Below, one piece after another: positions 35,001-42,843 of a stretch of DNA of 64,000 nucleotides; the stretch's first letter is position 1, and each line of letters opens with the position of its first letter. The stretch is from Pantoea sp. RIT-PI-b. GTDB lineage: Bacteria > Pseudomonadota > Gammaproteobacteria > Enterobacterales > Enterobacteriaceae. A program made the position numbers and the translations under genes. The notes beneath the pieces were generated by a model. That model saw only the letters and a program-made list of their open reading frames with translations. It was not told the DNA's origin and made no database searches. The stretch is taken from the NCBI RefSeq assembly GCF_001187905.1, contig NZ_LGIS01000014.1, forward strand, positions 310,001-374,000, in the 5' to 3' direction.

Positions 35001-35645
35001 GTCGCCAAAAATCTGCACTTCCACGTGGCGTGCGCGGTCAATGCAACGTTCTAAAAACACTCCCGCATCGCTGAAGAACTGCTCGCCAAGACGGCGCACG
35101 CTCTCCCACGCATTGCGCAGCGCATCGGCGTCGGCGCAGCGCGTCAGACCAATGCCACCGCCGCCGGCGGTGCTTTTCAGCATCACCGGATAACCGATGC
35201 TGTCGGCGGCGCTTAAGGCTTCGTCCAGCGAACTCAGCAGCGGCGTGCCCGGCGTCATTGGCACGCCAGCGCTGGCGGCTAATTCACGCGCGCGGTGTTT
35301 CAGGCCAAACTCGCCAATCTGCTGCGCGGTGGGGCCGACGAAGGCGATACCGGCTTTTTCACAGGCATCGGCGAACGGCAGGCTTTCCGAGAGGAAACCG
35401 TAGCCCGGCCAGATGGCTTCGGCACCGGTTTCCTGTGCGGCGGCGAGGATTTTATCAATGCGCAGATAGCTGTCGCTGGCTTTGTCACCGCCAAGCGCGA
35501 TCGCCACATCCGCTTCTTTGACGTGGCGCGCGTTGCGATCGGCATCGGAATAGACGGCGACGCTTTTCACGCCGAGGCGTTTTAAGGTACGGATGGCGCG
35601 ACAGGCGATTTCGCCACGGTTAGCAATCAAAACGGTGCTGAACAT
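32028..35645 (-). CDS. uca: Urea carboxylase (biotin-dependent)
   Basis: A 1205-residue fusion of the usual order: biotin carboxylase (about 1-450; FSTVLIANRGEIACRAIRT, ATP-grasp GGGIGLT), an allophanate-hydrolase-subunit-2-like (KipA) domain (about 470-770), a subunit-1-like (KipI) domain (about 800-1020) and a biotinyl domain with EAMKM (biotin on Lys1171). It makes allophanate from urea, bicarbonate and ATP. It begins 2 nt after the allophanate hydrolase stop. All active domains seem intact. Confidence 0.95.
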   Translation of the reverse strand: MFSTVLIANRGEIACRAIRTLKRLGVKSVAVYSDADRNARHVKEADVAIALGGDKASDSYLRIDKILAAAQETGAEAIWPGYGFLSESLPFADACEKAGIAFVGPTAQQIGEFGLKHRARELAASAGVPMTPGTPLLSSLDEALSAADSIGYPVMLKSTAGGGGIGLTRCADADALRNAWESVRRLGEQFFSDAGVFLERCIDRARHVEVQIFGDGSGKVIALGERDCSLQRRNQKVVEETPAPNLPQATREALLSSAVRLGELVNYRSAGTVEYIYDAELDAFYFLEVNTRLQVEHPVTECVTGLDLVECMLQVAASDAIDWARLQQAPQGASIEVRLYAEDPLKNFQPSPGVLTGVCFPDDVRVDGWIATGTEVSAFYDPMVAKLIVHAETREAALTKMQQALDATQLHGIASNLDYLRQIVATEAFRSGKVWTRFLDSFTPSASVIEVLQPGTFSSIQDFPGRLGYWDIGVPPSGPMDDFAFRLANRIVGNHDSAAGLEFTLQGPTLRFHSDAVIALTGADCAADVDGESIAYWQPVSVKAGQTLTLGRAQSGCRTYLAVRNGFDVPEYLGSRSTFSLGQFGGHAGRTLRVADMLPISQPQLAACTTPAPVSAPQALDHALVPHYGSEWRIGVLYGPHGAPDFFTQAAIDEFFASDWQVHYNPTRLGVRLVGPKPTWTRANGGEAGLHPSNVHDCEYAIGAVNFTGDFPVILTHDGPSLGGFVCPVTIAKAELWKVGQVKPGDRIRFHPISADEAVALEKAQAHSVATLRSAHAPAFAVPSLAASAIGSATLLAALPATATTPAAVYRQAGDKYVLIEYGDNVLDLALRLRVHLLMNALRERAVPGVEELSPGVRSLQVRYDSLILSQKQLMQLLLELESGLGDVSQLKVPSRIVWLPMAFEDSATLGAVERYKETVRASAPWLPNNVDFIQRINGLASREAVRDTIFDASYLILGLGDVYLGAPCAVPIDPRHRLLSSKYSPARTFTAEGTVGIGGMYMCIYGMDSPGGYQLVGRTLPIWNKFLKNPQFAADEPWLLHFFDQVRFYPVTEDELTQLRDDFREGRATVRIEETVFDFAAHQQFLADHAASIGEFRQRQSAAFEQEVTLWAQEEQNAPLTSDETLEVAEADDDALAVCADMNGNIWKVLVQPGDVVEAGQTLIIVEAMKMELAIVAPQAGQVKRIACQAGRPVSPGDALLWLE

Positions 35646-35647
35646 GC

Positions 35648-37444
35648 TTATTTACTCCCCTGAGAAGCCAGCCAGTTGCGCCAGCCGCCAAATTCGGTAA
35701 TTTCCAGCGCCTGCGACAGCACCGCCGGTTCACAGATAAAGCCTTTGACGCTGCGGCCGTCGGCCAGCGTTAACGAGCCAATGCCGAGCGGGGCGGGGAT
35801 CTCCGCCACGAACTCGCCAAAGCGTGCCAGCGGGATATCCCACAGCTCGACGGTAATCGCCGCGCCGCTCTCACCGCGCAGCAGGCCCGGCTTCTTAATT
35901 GGGCCATCGAGCAGAGCAAACAGGCGGTAGTTGCTGGCGGTTTGCGTCTCTTCCACCAGCACCGCCTGACGCGTCGTCAGCTGGAAGTTGAGCGGCATAC
36001 CGGTGAGATGCGCGCCTACCACCGCCACGCGTACGTGATCGGCAGAAAGCGGCAAGGTGGCAGATTCCGCTGGCGGCGCTTTGCCGGTGGCACCGAGCGG
36101 CAGCGACATCTGCTGCTGCCAGCGCACACCAAAACCGGCCAGCGCACGATCCTGCCAGGCGGGCGCAATCAGCGTGATGCCCGCCGGTAAACCATCGGCG
36201 CGGAAGGGGGCCGGCAGCGCCAGTGCGCTGAGATCGGCAAGATTGGTGAAGTTGGTGTAAGTGCCGAACTGCGAGTTGTAGAGCACCGGCTCCTGCTGCA
36301 TTTCGGCCAGCGTGTGGACGGTTGGTGAGGTGGGCACCACCAGCGCGTCGAACTGCGCCAGCGTTTGCTGAATCTGCCGCGTCAGCTCGGCACGCAGGTA
36401 TTCCGCCTGATAGGCTTCGCCCGCGCTGTATTTCAGGCCGCTGCTGACAATGCCGAATCCCCCCGGATCCATCTCTTCCGGCCGATTGATCATCTCGCCC
36501 ACCGCCACGGTGCGCTCGGCGACCCACGGGCCGTAATAGAGCTGTTCGGCCAGCTGGTGGAACACGGAGAAATCAATCGGGTGCAGCGTCGCGCCACCTG
36601 CCTGCAGTTGCTCTAGCGCCGCCAGCCATGCCGCTTCGGCCAGTTTGTCGCCGAAGAATTCCGGCGTGGCGGGAATGGCGAAATCAGGCTGCGCTTTGAA
36701 GCTGGCGGGCGCGCTGAGCGGATTGCTGCGCGAGTAGGCATCGCCGGCGTCATAGCCGCCCGCCGCCGTGGCCACCGCGAAGGCATCTTCCACCGTTAAC
36801 GCGAACACCGAAATGGTGTCATTGAGGCGGCAAGCCGGCACCACGCCGCTGGCGGAGAACCAGCCTTTGGTGGGCTTAAGGCCGACGATATTGTTGAAAC
36901 CGGCCGGTACGCGGCCCGAACCGGCGGTATCGGTGCCGAGTGAGAAGCCCACCAGTCCGCGCGCCAGTACCGAAGCGGAACCGGAACTGGAGCCGCCGCT
37001 GACGTAATCCGGATTGAAAGTGTTGCTCACCGCGCCAAATGGCGAACGCGTGCCGACTAAGCCAGTGGCGTATTGATCGAGGTTGGTTTTGCCAATCACC
37101 ACCGCGCCTGCGGCTTTAAGCTGCGCCACCACAAAGGCATCGGCGGCGGCGGTGTAGGTGAAGGCGGGGCAGGCGGCGCTGGTCGGCCAGCCGGCGACAT
37201 CAATATTGTCTTTCACCGCAAAAGGCACGCCAAACAGCGGCAGCGCGGCCGGGTTGCGCTGATAACTCGCCAGCAGCGGCTCAATTTGTGCCTGCAGCTG
37301 CGCGGGTGTGGCGAGATAAAGCCAGGCGTTATCCTGCGCGTCGATTGCGTCGAGATGTGCTGCCAGCAGGGAAGTAATTTGCTGTGGATCCTGTTGGTAA
37401 CTGCGTTGCCAATCCTGGAGCGTAAAGCCAAAGGTCAATGCCAT
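35648..37444 (-). CDS. atzF: Allophanate hydrolase
   Basis: ATG 37444 gives 598 residues, the family length; an in-frame ATG at 37687 would cross the promoter and is rejected. The N-terminal amidase-signature domain has FAVKDNID (Lys78), GGSSSGSAS (cis-Ser about 153) and DTAGSGRVPA (nucleophile Ser176). The C-terminal domain of about 150 residues is the one typical of AtzF/DUR1,2. It hydrolyses allophanate to ammonia and CO2, completing the urea amidolyase route. It is the first gene of the operon, just downstream of a sigma-54 promoter. Confidence 0.94.
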   Translation of the reverse strand: MALTFGFTLQDWQRSYQQDPQQITSLLAAHLDAIDAQDNAWLYLATPAQLQAQIEPLLASYQRNPAALPLFGVPFAVKDNIDVAGWPTSAACPAFTYTAAADAFVVAQLKAAGAVVIGKTNLDQYATGLVGTRSPFGAVSNTFNPDYVSGGSSSGSASVLARGLVGFSLGTDTAGSGRVPAGFNNIVGLKPTKGWFSASGVVPACRLNDTISVFALTVEDAFAVATAAGGYDAGDAYSRSNPLSAPASFKAQPDFAIPATPEFFGDKLAEAAWLAALEQLQAGGATLHPIDFSVFHQLAEQLYYGPWVAERTVAVGEMINRPEEMDPGGFGIVSSGLKYSAGEAYQAEYLRAELTRQIQQTLAQFDALVVPTSPTVHTLAEMQQEPVLYNSQFGTYTNFTNLADLSALALPAPFRADGLPAGITLIAPAWQDRALAGFGVRWQQQMSLPLGATGKAPPAESATLPLSADHVRVAVVGAHLTGMPLNFQLTTRQAVLVEETQTASNYRLFALLDGPIKKPGLLRGESGAAITVELWDIPLARFGEFVAEIPAPLGIGSLTLADGRSVKGFICEPAVLSQALEITEFGGWRNWLASQGSK

Positions 37445-37448
37445 GAGT

Positions 37449-37478
37449 GAATTCCAACTGGTATACAAGATGGAATTC
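37449..37478 (-). promoter_or_regulatory. Symmetric operator at the urea-operon start (probable GntR site)
   Basis: GAATTCCA (37449-37456) and TGGAATTC (37471-37478) are perfect inverse arms arranged concentrically around GTATAC (37461-37466). GTATAC cores occur in operators of FCD-type GntR regulators. The site covers the expected transcription start and the atzF ribosome-binding site. Confidence 0.6.
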
Positions 37479-37484
37479 AACAGA

Positions 37485-37499
37485 GCAAAGCGCGTGCCA
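37485..37499 (-). promoter_or_regulatory. Sigma-54 promoter of the urea operon
   Basis: On the minus strand TGGCACG-CGCT-TTGC, followed by T, matches the sigma-54 consensus TGGCACG-N4-TTGCW at every fixed position. The start would be near 37473, giving a leader of about 29 nt before the atzF ATG. Confidence 0.85.
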
Positions 37500-37562
37500 T
37501 TTTTGTAAGCCAATGAAAGCGCGTAGTTAATTGATGTGTAATACGTTTTTCTGATGATAAAT

Positions 37563-37592
37563 TGCACAACGGCGGCGCAAGCGCTGTGCAAT
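37563..37592. promoter_or_regulatory. NtrC-like enhancer site
   Basis: TGCAC-AACGGCG-GCGCA (37563-37579) matches the NtrC dyad TGCAC-N7-GTGCA with one mismatch. ATTGCAC/GTGCAAT also frame 37561-37592 as an inverted repeat. The site is about 90-115 bp upstream of the sigma-54 start, the usual enhancer distance. Confidence 0.55.
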
Positions 37593-37702
37593 GGCGGTGC
37601 GCGAGCGTAAATTTTGTGAAGAACATGGCAAGAGACGGTTGGCCTGGTTAGCATGAAGGAAGTCTGGCATGAGCTGGATCGCAGCACTGAGAGGAGAGCG
37701 TA

Positions 37703-39622
37703 ATGGAGAAGTGGCGTTACTGGATGCTAGGGATCTGTCTGGTCAGCACGGCCAGCAGCGCATGGGCCGATTCGCTGGATCAGCAGCGGCAGCGCTATGC
37801 GCAAATCAAGCAAGCCTGGGATAACAAACAGATGGACCAGGTGACGCAGCTGATGCCAACGCTGCAGGATTATCCGCTCTATCCGTATCTGCAATACCGG
37901 CTGCTGGCGCAGGATCTCGATCAAGAGACGCCGCTGGCGGTGAAGAATTTTATTCAACAGTATCCTACGCTGCCGCCGGCGCGCTCGCTCTCAACACGCT
38001 TTGTGAATGTGTTGGCCAATCGTCAGGACTGGCAAGGCGTGCTCAGCTTCAGCCCGGATGAGCCGAAACCGGTGCAGGCGCGCTGTAACTGGTATTACGC
38101 CAAATGGGCCACCGGGCAACAGCAGGCAGCGTTTGCCGGGGCCAAAGAGATTTGGCTGCGCGGCACCGCGTTGCCGAATGACTGTGACAAGCTGTTCTCG
38201 GTCTGGCAAGCCAGCGGGCAGCTCTCGCCGATCACCATTCTGGAGCGTATCCGTCTGGCGATGAAAGCCGGTAACGATAGCCTGGTGAATTACCTGGCGA
38301 AAATGCTGCCAGCGGATTATCAAACCACCGCCAGCGCGCTGATTGCGCTGCAGCAGAATCCGCAAACCGTCACTACCTTTGCCAGCAGCATGGGCCCCAC
38401 TGATTTCACCCGCATGGCGACCAGCTATGCCTTCGCCCGCGTGGCGCGTGAGGATATGGACAACGCGCGCATGATGATTCCGCAACTGGTGCAGGCGCAG
38501 AAGATGAGCCAGGCCGATGAGCAGGATCTGAAAGAGACGGTGGTATGGCGCATGATGGGCGCGGATCTCACCAGCGAGCAGGCGCGCTGGCGTGATGCGG
38601 TAGTGATGAACAGCGAATCCACCGCGCTGGTGGAGCGCCGTGTTCGTCTGGCGCTGAGCCAGAACGATCGCCGCGGGCTGAATACCTGGATCGCGCGTTT
38701 GCCGGTGGAAGCCAAAGAGAAAGATGAGTGGCAATACTGGCAGGCCGATTTGCTGATTTCGCAGGGCCGCAAAGAGGAAGCGAACGACATTCTGCGCAAG
38801 CTGATGCAGGCGCGCGGCTTCTATCCGATGGTGGCGGCGCAACGTCTTGGCGTGGAGTATCCGTTGCAGGTTGATAAAGCGCCGGCAGCTGATAATAGCG
38901 TGGTGCAGGGCGCGGAAATGGCGCGCGTGCGCGAGCTGATGTACTGGGGGTTGGATAACCTGGCGCGCAGCGAATGGGCCAATCTGATCTCCAGTAAAAC
39001 CCATTCCCAGCAGCAGATGCTGGCGCGTTACGCTAACGAGCAGGATTGGTGGGATCTCAGCGTGCAGGCCACCATTACCGCGAAAATGTGGGATAGCCTG
39101 AAAGAGCGCTTCCCGCTGGCGTGGCAAAATCTGTATCAGCAATACACCAGCGACAAAGGCATTCCACCGAGTTATGCGATGGCGATTTCACGTCAGGAGA
39201 GCGCGTGGAATCCGAAAGCGCGTTCACCGGTGGGCGCCAGCGGCTTGATGCAGGTAATGCCCGGTACGGCGACGCATACCGTGAAGATGTATAACATTCC
39301 CGGCTATGTGAACAGCAGCCAGCTGTTGGATCCGCAGACCAATATTCAGATCGGTACCCAGTATCTGGAGTATGTCTATCAGCAGTTTGGTCAGAACCGC
39401 ATCTTCGCCTCGGCGGCTTACAACGCAGGGCCGGGACGCGTGCGCAGCTGGCAGAAAACCAGCGGGGGGAATCTGGATGCGGTGGCGTTTATCGAGACCA
39501 TTCCGTTCTCAGAAACGCGTGGCTACGTAAAAAACGTGCTGGCCTACGATGCCTATTATCGCTACTTCATGGGCAAGCCGGATAAGATTCTCGCTGACAG
39601 TGAGTGGAATCGCCAGTATTGA
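37703..39622 (+). CDS. slt: Soluble lytic murein transglycosylase Slt70
   Basis: A 639-residue protein with a signal peptide (RYWMLGICLVSTASSAWA, cut near residue 22), a long superhelical ring of TPR-like repeats and a C-terminal SLT domain. The catalytic Glu is Glu499 in AISRQESAWNP; GASGLMQVMPGTA and the AAYNAGPGRV motif follow. It cleaves peptidoglycan in the periplasm to anhydromuropeptides. The slt-trpR order is as in E. coli. GAGAG precedes the ATG. Confidence 0.96.
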   Translation: MEKWRYWMLGICLVSTASSAWADSLDQQRQRYAQIKQAWDNKQMDQVTQLMPTLQDYPLYPYLQYRLLAQDLDQETPLAVKNFIQQYPTLPPARSLSTRFVNVLANRQDWQGVLSFSPDEPKPVQARCNWYYAKWATGQQQAAFAGAKEIWLRGTALPNDCDKLFSVWQASGQLSPITILERIRLAMKAGNDSLVNYLAKMLPADYQTTASALIALQQNPQTVTTFASSMGPTDFTRMATSYAFARVAREDMDNARMMIPQLVQAQKMSQADEQDLKETVVWRMMGADLTSEQARWRDAVVMNSESTALVERRVRLALSQNDRRGLNTWIARLPVEAKEKDEWQYWQADLLISQGRKEEANDILRKLMQARGFYPMVAAQRLGVEYPLQVDKAPAADNSVVQGAEMARVRELMYWGLDNLARSEWANLISSKTHSQQQMLARYANEQDWWDLSVQATITAKMWDSLKERFPLAWQNLYQQYTSDKGIPPSYAMAISRQESAWNPKARSPVGASGLMQVMPGTATHTVKMYNIPGYVNSSQLLDPQTNIQIGTQYLEYVYQQFGQNRIFASAAYNAGPGRVRSWQKTSGGNLDAVAFIETIPFSETRGYVKNVLAYDAYYRYFMGKPDKILADSEWNRQY

Positions 39623-39628
39623 CTGTGC

Positions 39629-39660
39629 TATGCTTCCGTACTCGTTAATGAGTACGGAAG
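39629..39660 (+). promoter_or_regulatory. trpR promoter with TrpR operator
   Basis: CTTCCGTACTC-GTTAAT-GAGTACGGAAG (39633-39660) is a 28-bp dyad whose arms match the E. coli trpR operator (GTACTC...GAGTAC). It follows TATGCT (39629-39634), the likely -10, so TrpR should repress its own gene. It ends 6 nt before the trpR ATG. Confidence 0.8.
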
Positions 39661-39666
39661 TCCTTC

Positions 39667-39990
39667 ATGAGCCAACCCCTTTCTTCCCAGCCGGAATCGG
39701 CTCAGCCTGTTGAAGATAACTGGCTGCGTTTTATCGAACTGATGCAAAACGCCTTTGCCGATGGCGTGGCGCTGCCGTTGCTACAGCTGATGATGACGCC
39801 GGATGAACGTGAGTCCTTCGGCACGCGTTTGCGCATTATCGAAGAGCTGATGAACGGTGAGATGAGCCAGCGTGAACTGAAGAATGAGTTGGGCGTGGGT
39901 ATCGCTACGATAACGCGCGGTTCAAATAGCCTGAAAGAAGCGCCGCCAGAGCTGAAACGCTGGCTGGAAGCGCGTCTGGGACGCGATTAA
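39667..39990 (+). CDS. trpR: Trp operon repressor TrpR
   Basis: The 107-residue protein is all-helical with the helix-turn-helix [21 protein letters not shown] (about 66-86), as in E. coli TrpR (108 residues). It binds DNA as a dimer with L-tryptophan. The autoregulatory operator lies directly upstream. Its stop overlaps that of yjjX by 4 bp. Confidence 0.96.
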   Translation: MSQPLSSQPESAQPVEDNWLRFIELMQNAFADGVALPLLQLMMTPDERESFGTRLRIIEELMNGEMSQRELKNELGVGIATITRGSNSLKEAPPELKRWLEARLGRD

Positions 39991-40508
39991 CGCTGATTGT
40001 AAAGCGGATGCGTAAACGGACACAGCGCCAGAATCAACGCCTGATGATAGACGCTGGAGCGGCTTAGCAGGCCGTGAGTAAAGGCGCCAATCGCGCCACC
40101 TTTGTGTTTGATATTCTCTACGCCGGTCAGGCGTGCCATCTCGTCACCGAGTTCACGTCCGGCGGCTAAGCCTGCTACGACGATCGGCGGCAGGGTAAAG
40201 CTGGCCGAACGCGATTCACCGCGCTGCTGCGCATTTTCAATCACCATCCACGCAAAGGCGCAATCGCCTTCAATGCCCGCTTCAATCGCCACCCAATAAT
40301 CCGCCTGCGGACGCTCCTGACGGGCGTTCGCTACGCGTTGACGTGCGCCAGTTCGCGTTTCGACATCGCTAAGTGGCTGAGCTGCGACGCCGCTCTCGAC
40401 CTCGACCCCTTCAATGTGGCAGGATCCTTCGCCGAAAACGTCGTTGAACGCCTGAGCAATCGCGCGAATTTTTGCCGGGTTGATGGTGGCTGCGACAACA
40501 TGGTACAT
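39987..40508 (-). CDS. yjjX: Inosine/xanthosine triphosphatase YjjX
   Basis: A 173-residue NTPase. It begins [24 protein letters not shown], the phosphate-binding N-terminus of the family, and has [19 protein letters not shown] and a [10 protein letters not shown] motif. It hydrolyses ITP and XTP to protect nucleotide pools. Its convergent placement against trpR and divergence from gpmB is the E. coli arrangement. Confidence 0.94.
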   Translation of the reverse strand: MYHVVAATINPAKIRAIAQAFNDVFGEGSCHIEGVEVESGVAAQPLSDVETRTGARQRVANARQERPQADYWVAIEAGIEGDCAFAWMVIENAQQRGESRSASFTLPPIVVAGLAAGRELGDEMARLTGVENIKHKGGAIGAFTHGLLSRSSVYHQALILALCPFTHPLYNQR

Positions 40509-40559
40509 AATTGTTTGAACCCTCGAGGCAAATTTGTCGCAGTATAACGGAAATTAAGC

Positions 40560-41207
40560 ATGCTACAGGTCTATCTTGTTCGTCACGGTGAAACGGTATG
40601 GAATGCGGCGCGACGCATTCAGGGGCAGTCTGACAGCCCGTTAACGGAAAAAGGTGAGCAGCAGGCTCATCAGGTTGGCGAGCGCGTGAAATCGCTGGGC
40701 ATTACCCACGTGATTGCCAGCGATTTAGGACGTACACGTCGCACGGCGGAGATCATCGCCGACGCGTGTGGCTGCACCGTTACGCTCGACGCGCGTCTGC
40801 GTGAGCTCAACATGGGCTGCCTTGAACAACGTCCGCTCGATGGCTTGACGGAAGAAGAGGAAAACTGGCGTAAAACGCTGGTGGACGGCACCACAGCGGG
40901 CCGTATTCCGGGTGGCGAATCGATGGCGGAGATGGCGGCGCGTATGCACGAAGCGCTGAATGCGCTGCTGGCGTTGCCAGCTGGCAGCCGTCCGCTGATT
41001 GTCAGCCACGGCATGGCGCTTGGCGTGCTGGTCAGCACCATTCTCGGCTTACCTGCGCATGCAGAACGTCGTTTGCGTCTGCGCAACTGCTCGATTTCGC
41101 GTGTGGATCATCAGCAAAGCGCCTGGCTGGCGGCTGGTTGGGTAGTCGAAACGGCGGGCGATGTTTCGCATCTGGATGCCCCCGCGCTGGATGAATTGCA
41201 GCGTTGA
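40560..41207 (+). CDS. gpmB: Phosphoglycerate mutase-like phosphatase GpmB (YtjC)
   Basis: A 215-residue histidine phosphatase family protein with LVRHGETVWN (catalytic His9), the acidic stretch ELNMGCLEQRP and the second catalytic His in VSHGMALG. It is called GpmB by similarity, but the enterobacterial protein behaves more like a phosphatase than a mutase. The ribosome-binding site is weak. A bidirectional terminator follows. Confidence 0.93.
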   Translation: MLQVYLVRHGETVWNAARRIQGQSDSPLTEKGEQQAHQVGERVKSLGITHVIASDLGRTRRTAEIIADACGCTVTLDARLRELNMGCLEQRPLDGLTEEEENWRKTLVDGTTAGRIPGGESMAEMAARMHEALNALLALPAGSRPLIVSHGMALGVLVSTILGLPAHAERRLRLRNCSISRVDHQQSAWLAAGWVVETAGDVSHLDAPALDELQR

Positions 41208-41215
41208 GCTAAATA

Positions 41216-41242
41216 AAAATGCCGTCATGATGACGGCATTTT
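41216..41242. terminator. Bidirectional terminator between gpmB and rob
   Basis: AAAATGCCGTCA-TGA-TGACGGCATTTT, a 12-bp perfect stem with T and A runs on its sides. Confidence 0.9.
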
Positions 41243-41246
41243 GTTT

Positions 41247-42128
41247 TTAGTGATTTGTTTGCGGGCGAATCGGAATCAGGTATTCGCAGCGGATTTCCGC
41301 TGGCGGCTCGCTACGTTTCTTGCCACCGTGGGTGAAGAAACGCTCGATATCCTGTCCCTGACGACGCACTAAACCGAGCGTTGGCATGCAGGTTCCGTAC
41401 AGTAGCAGGATGAACTCACCCAGCGCACTGCGTGCACCGTTGTAAGTAAACTGCACGTAATCACCGGCCTCAACCACCACGCTTTGATTCGATTGCATAC
41501 TCTTCGCCAGCTGATCGGCGGGCACCGCTGTGGTGTACAGAATCTCTTGCTCATCATCCTTTTCATGGCTGGCACGCACCTGATGCAGGCCGTACAGCAC
41601 CGGCGGCACCGTGTCGGTTTCCAGCAGGAACTGCTTCCAGAAATGCATGCGCATCTCATCGCGGTAGCTGGAAATTTGCTCCAGCGTGCAGGAGTAGCTC
41701 TGCGTCTGGCCGACCAACACCGTTTCCGGCAGCGTGACAAACTGCGCTTCCGGCAGGCTGCTATCGTCCAGGCGAATCGGCGGGCGAATACCGAACGAGT
41801 TCCACTCCGATGAGCGACGATACCAGGCGGGCGTTTGGTTGAACTGCTTTTTAAACGCGCGGGTAAAGGTCTGCTGTGAATCGAAGCGATATTGTAGAGC
41901 GATGTCAAGGATGGGGCGGCTGGTCAGGCGTAACGCCACCGCGGCTTTCGACAGCCGACGCGCGCGGATATACGCGCCAATTGCGTGGCTGGTTACTTCC
42001 TTGAACATCCGCTGCAGGTGCCACTTGGAATAGCCTGCTTTCTGCGCAACGTTATCTAATGAAAGCGGTTGGTCCAGATGGCTCTCCAGCCAGACAAGCA
42101 AATCGCGAATGATACCGGCTTGGTCCAT
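41247..42128 (-). CDS. rob: Right origin-binding protein Rob (AraC family)
   Basis: A 293-residue regulator with an N-terminal AraC DNA-binding domain (VAQKAGYSKWHLQRMFKEVT and DIALQYRFDSQQTFTRAFKKQF) and a C-terminal GyrI-like ligand-binding domain, the Rob architecture. It activates the marA/soxS/rob regulon and binds oriC. Position between gpmB and creA matches E. coli. The length is close to the E. coli protein (289). Confidence 0.95.
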   Translation of the reverse strand: MDQAGIIRDLLVWLESHLDQPLSLDNVAQKAGYSKWHLQRMFKEVTSHAIGAYIRARRLSKAAVALRLTSRPILDIALQYRFDSQQTFTRAFKKQFNQTPAWYRRSSEWNSFGIRPPIRLDDSSLPEAQFVTLPETVLVGQTQSYSCTLEQISSYRDEMRMHFWKQFLLETDTVPPVLYGLHQVRASHEKDDEQEILYTTAVPADQLAKSMQSNQSVVVEAGDYVQFTYNGARSALGEFILLLYGTCMPTLGLVRRQGQDIERFFTHGGKKRSEPPAEIRCEYLIPIRPQTNH

Positions 42129-42322
42129 AAAACATCCTCATAACTCTCTGGTGGCGCAACTATGAAGTCGTCGAATAATAGCACGAAATGCACAAAAGCG
42201 TGGGGGCGGTTTGCTAATCGAGTGTGCTAAGTCAATGCGGGTTAAAACCCGTTTAGGTTTGGTTCTGTGTTCAATTGACAGTACATTACATTCTCATCTA
42301 TTCGATTGGCAATGGTAACTCA

Positions 42323-42796
42323 ATGACAATAGCTCGTATTCTTATAATCACGCTGGCAACTTATGTGTTCAGCGCTGGCGTTCAGGCTGAAGAGATCGGC
42401 TCAGTTGACACGGTGTTCAAGATATTTGGCCCCGATCATAAGATCGTGGTCGAAGCCTTCGATGACCCCGATGTAAAAAATGTAACCTGTTATATCAGCC
42501 GGGCAAAAACCGGTGGTATCAAAGGGGGATTAGGTTTGGCGGAAGACACGTCCGACTCAGCCATCTCCTGTCAACAGGTTGGGCCGGTAGAGCTTAGCGA
42601 TAAAATCGCACAAGGCAAGTCGCAGGGCGAAGTGGTATTTAAAAAACGCACTTCACTGGTGTTTAAGAAGTTGCAGGTGGTGCGCTTCTTCGATCAGAAA
42701 CGTCATGCGCTGGTGTATCTGAGTTACTCAGATAAGGTGGTAGACGGCTCGCCGAAGAATGCGCTAAGTGCCGTGCCGATCATGCCGTGGCATTAA
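42323..42796 (+). CDS. creA: Periplasmic protein CreA
   Basis: From ATG 42323 the protein has 157 residues with a signal peptide ([19 protein letters not shown], cut near residue 21). The mature part begins [18 protein letters not shown] and contains two conserved Cys (about residues 53 and 84), the CreA signature. A TTG at 42275 opens the same frame but would put extra residues before the signal. In E. coli creBCD follow; here the next gene is arcA, so the two-component genes are missing. Confidence 0.92.
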   Translation: MTIARILIITLATYVFSAGVQAEEIGSVDTVFKIFGPDHKIVVEAFDDPDVKNVTCYISRAKTGGIKGGLGLAEDTSDSAISCQQVGPVELSDKIAQGKSQGEVVFKKRTSLVFKKLQVVRFFDQKRHALVYLSYSDKVVDGSPKNALSAVPIMPWH

Positions 42797-42809
42797 TACA
42801 GGCATAAAA

Positions 42810-42832
42810 AAAACGCCCTGACGGGCGTTTTT
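42810..42832. terminator. Bidirectional terminator between creA and arcA
   Basis: AAAACGCCC-TGAC-GGGCGTTTT with flanking A and T runs. Confidence 0.9.
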
Positions 42833-42843
42833 CCTCTCAAAAC

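Noticed and set aside
37445..37687. N-terminal extension of allophanate hydrolase
   Set aside because: It would translate through the sigma-54 promoter, the operator and the NtrC-like site, and lacks similarity to the family.
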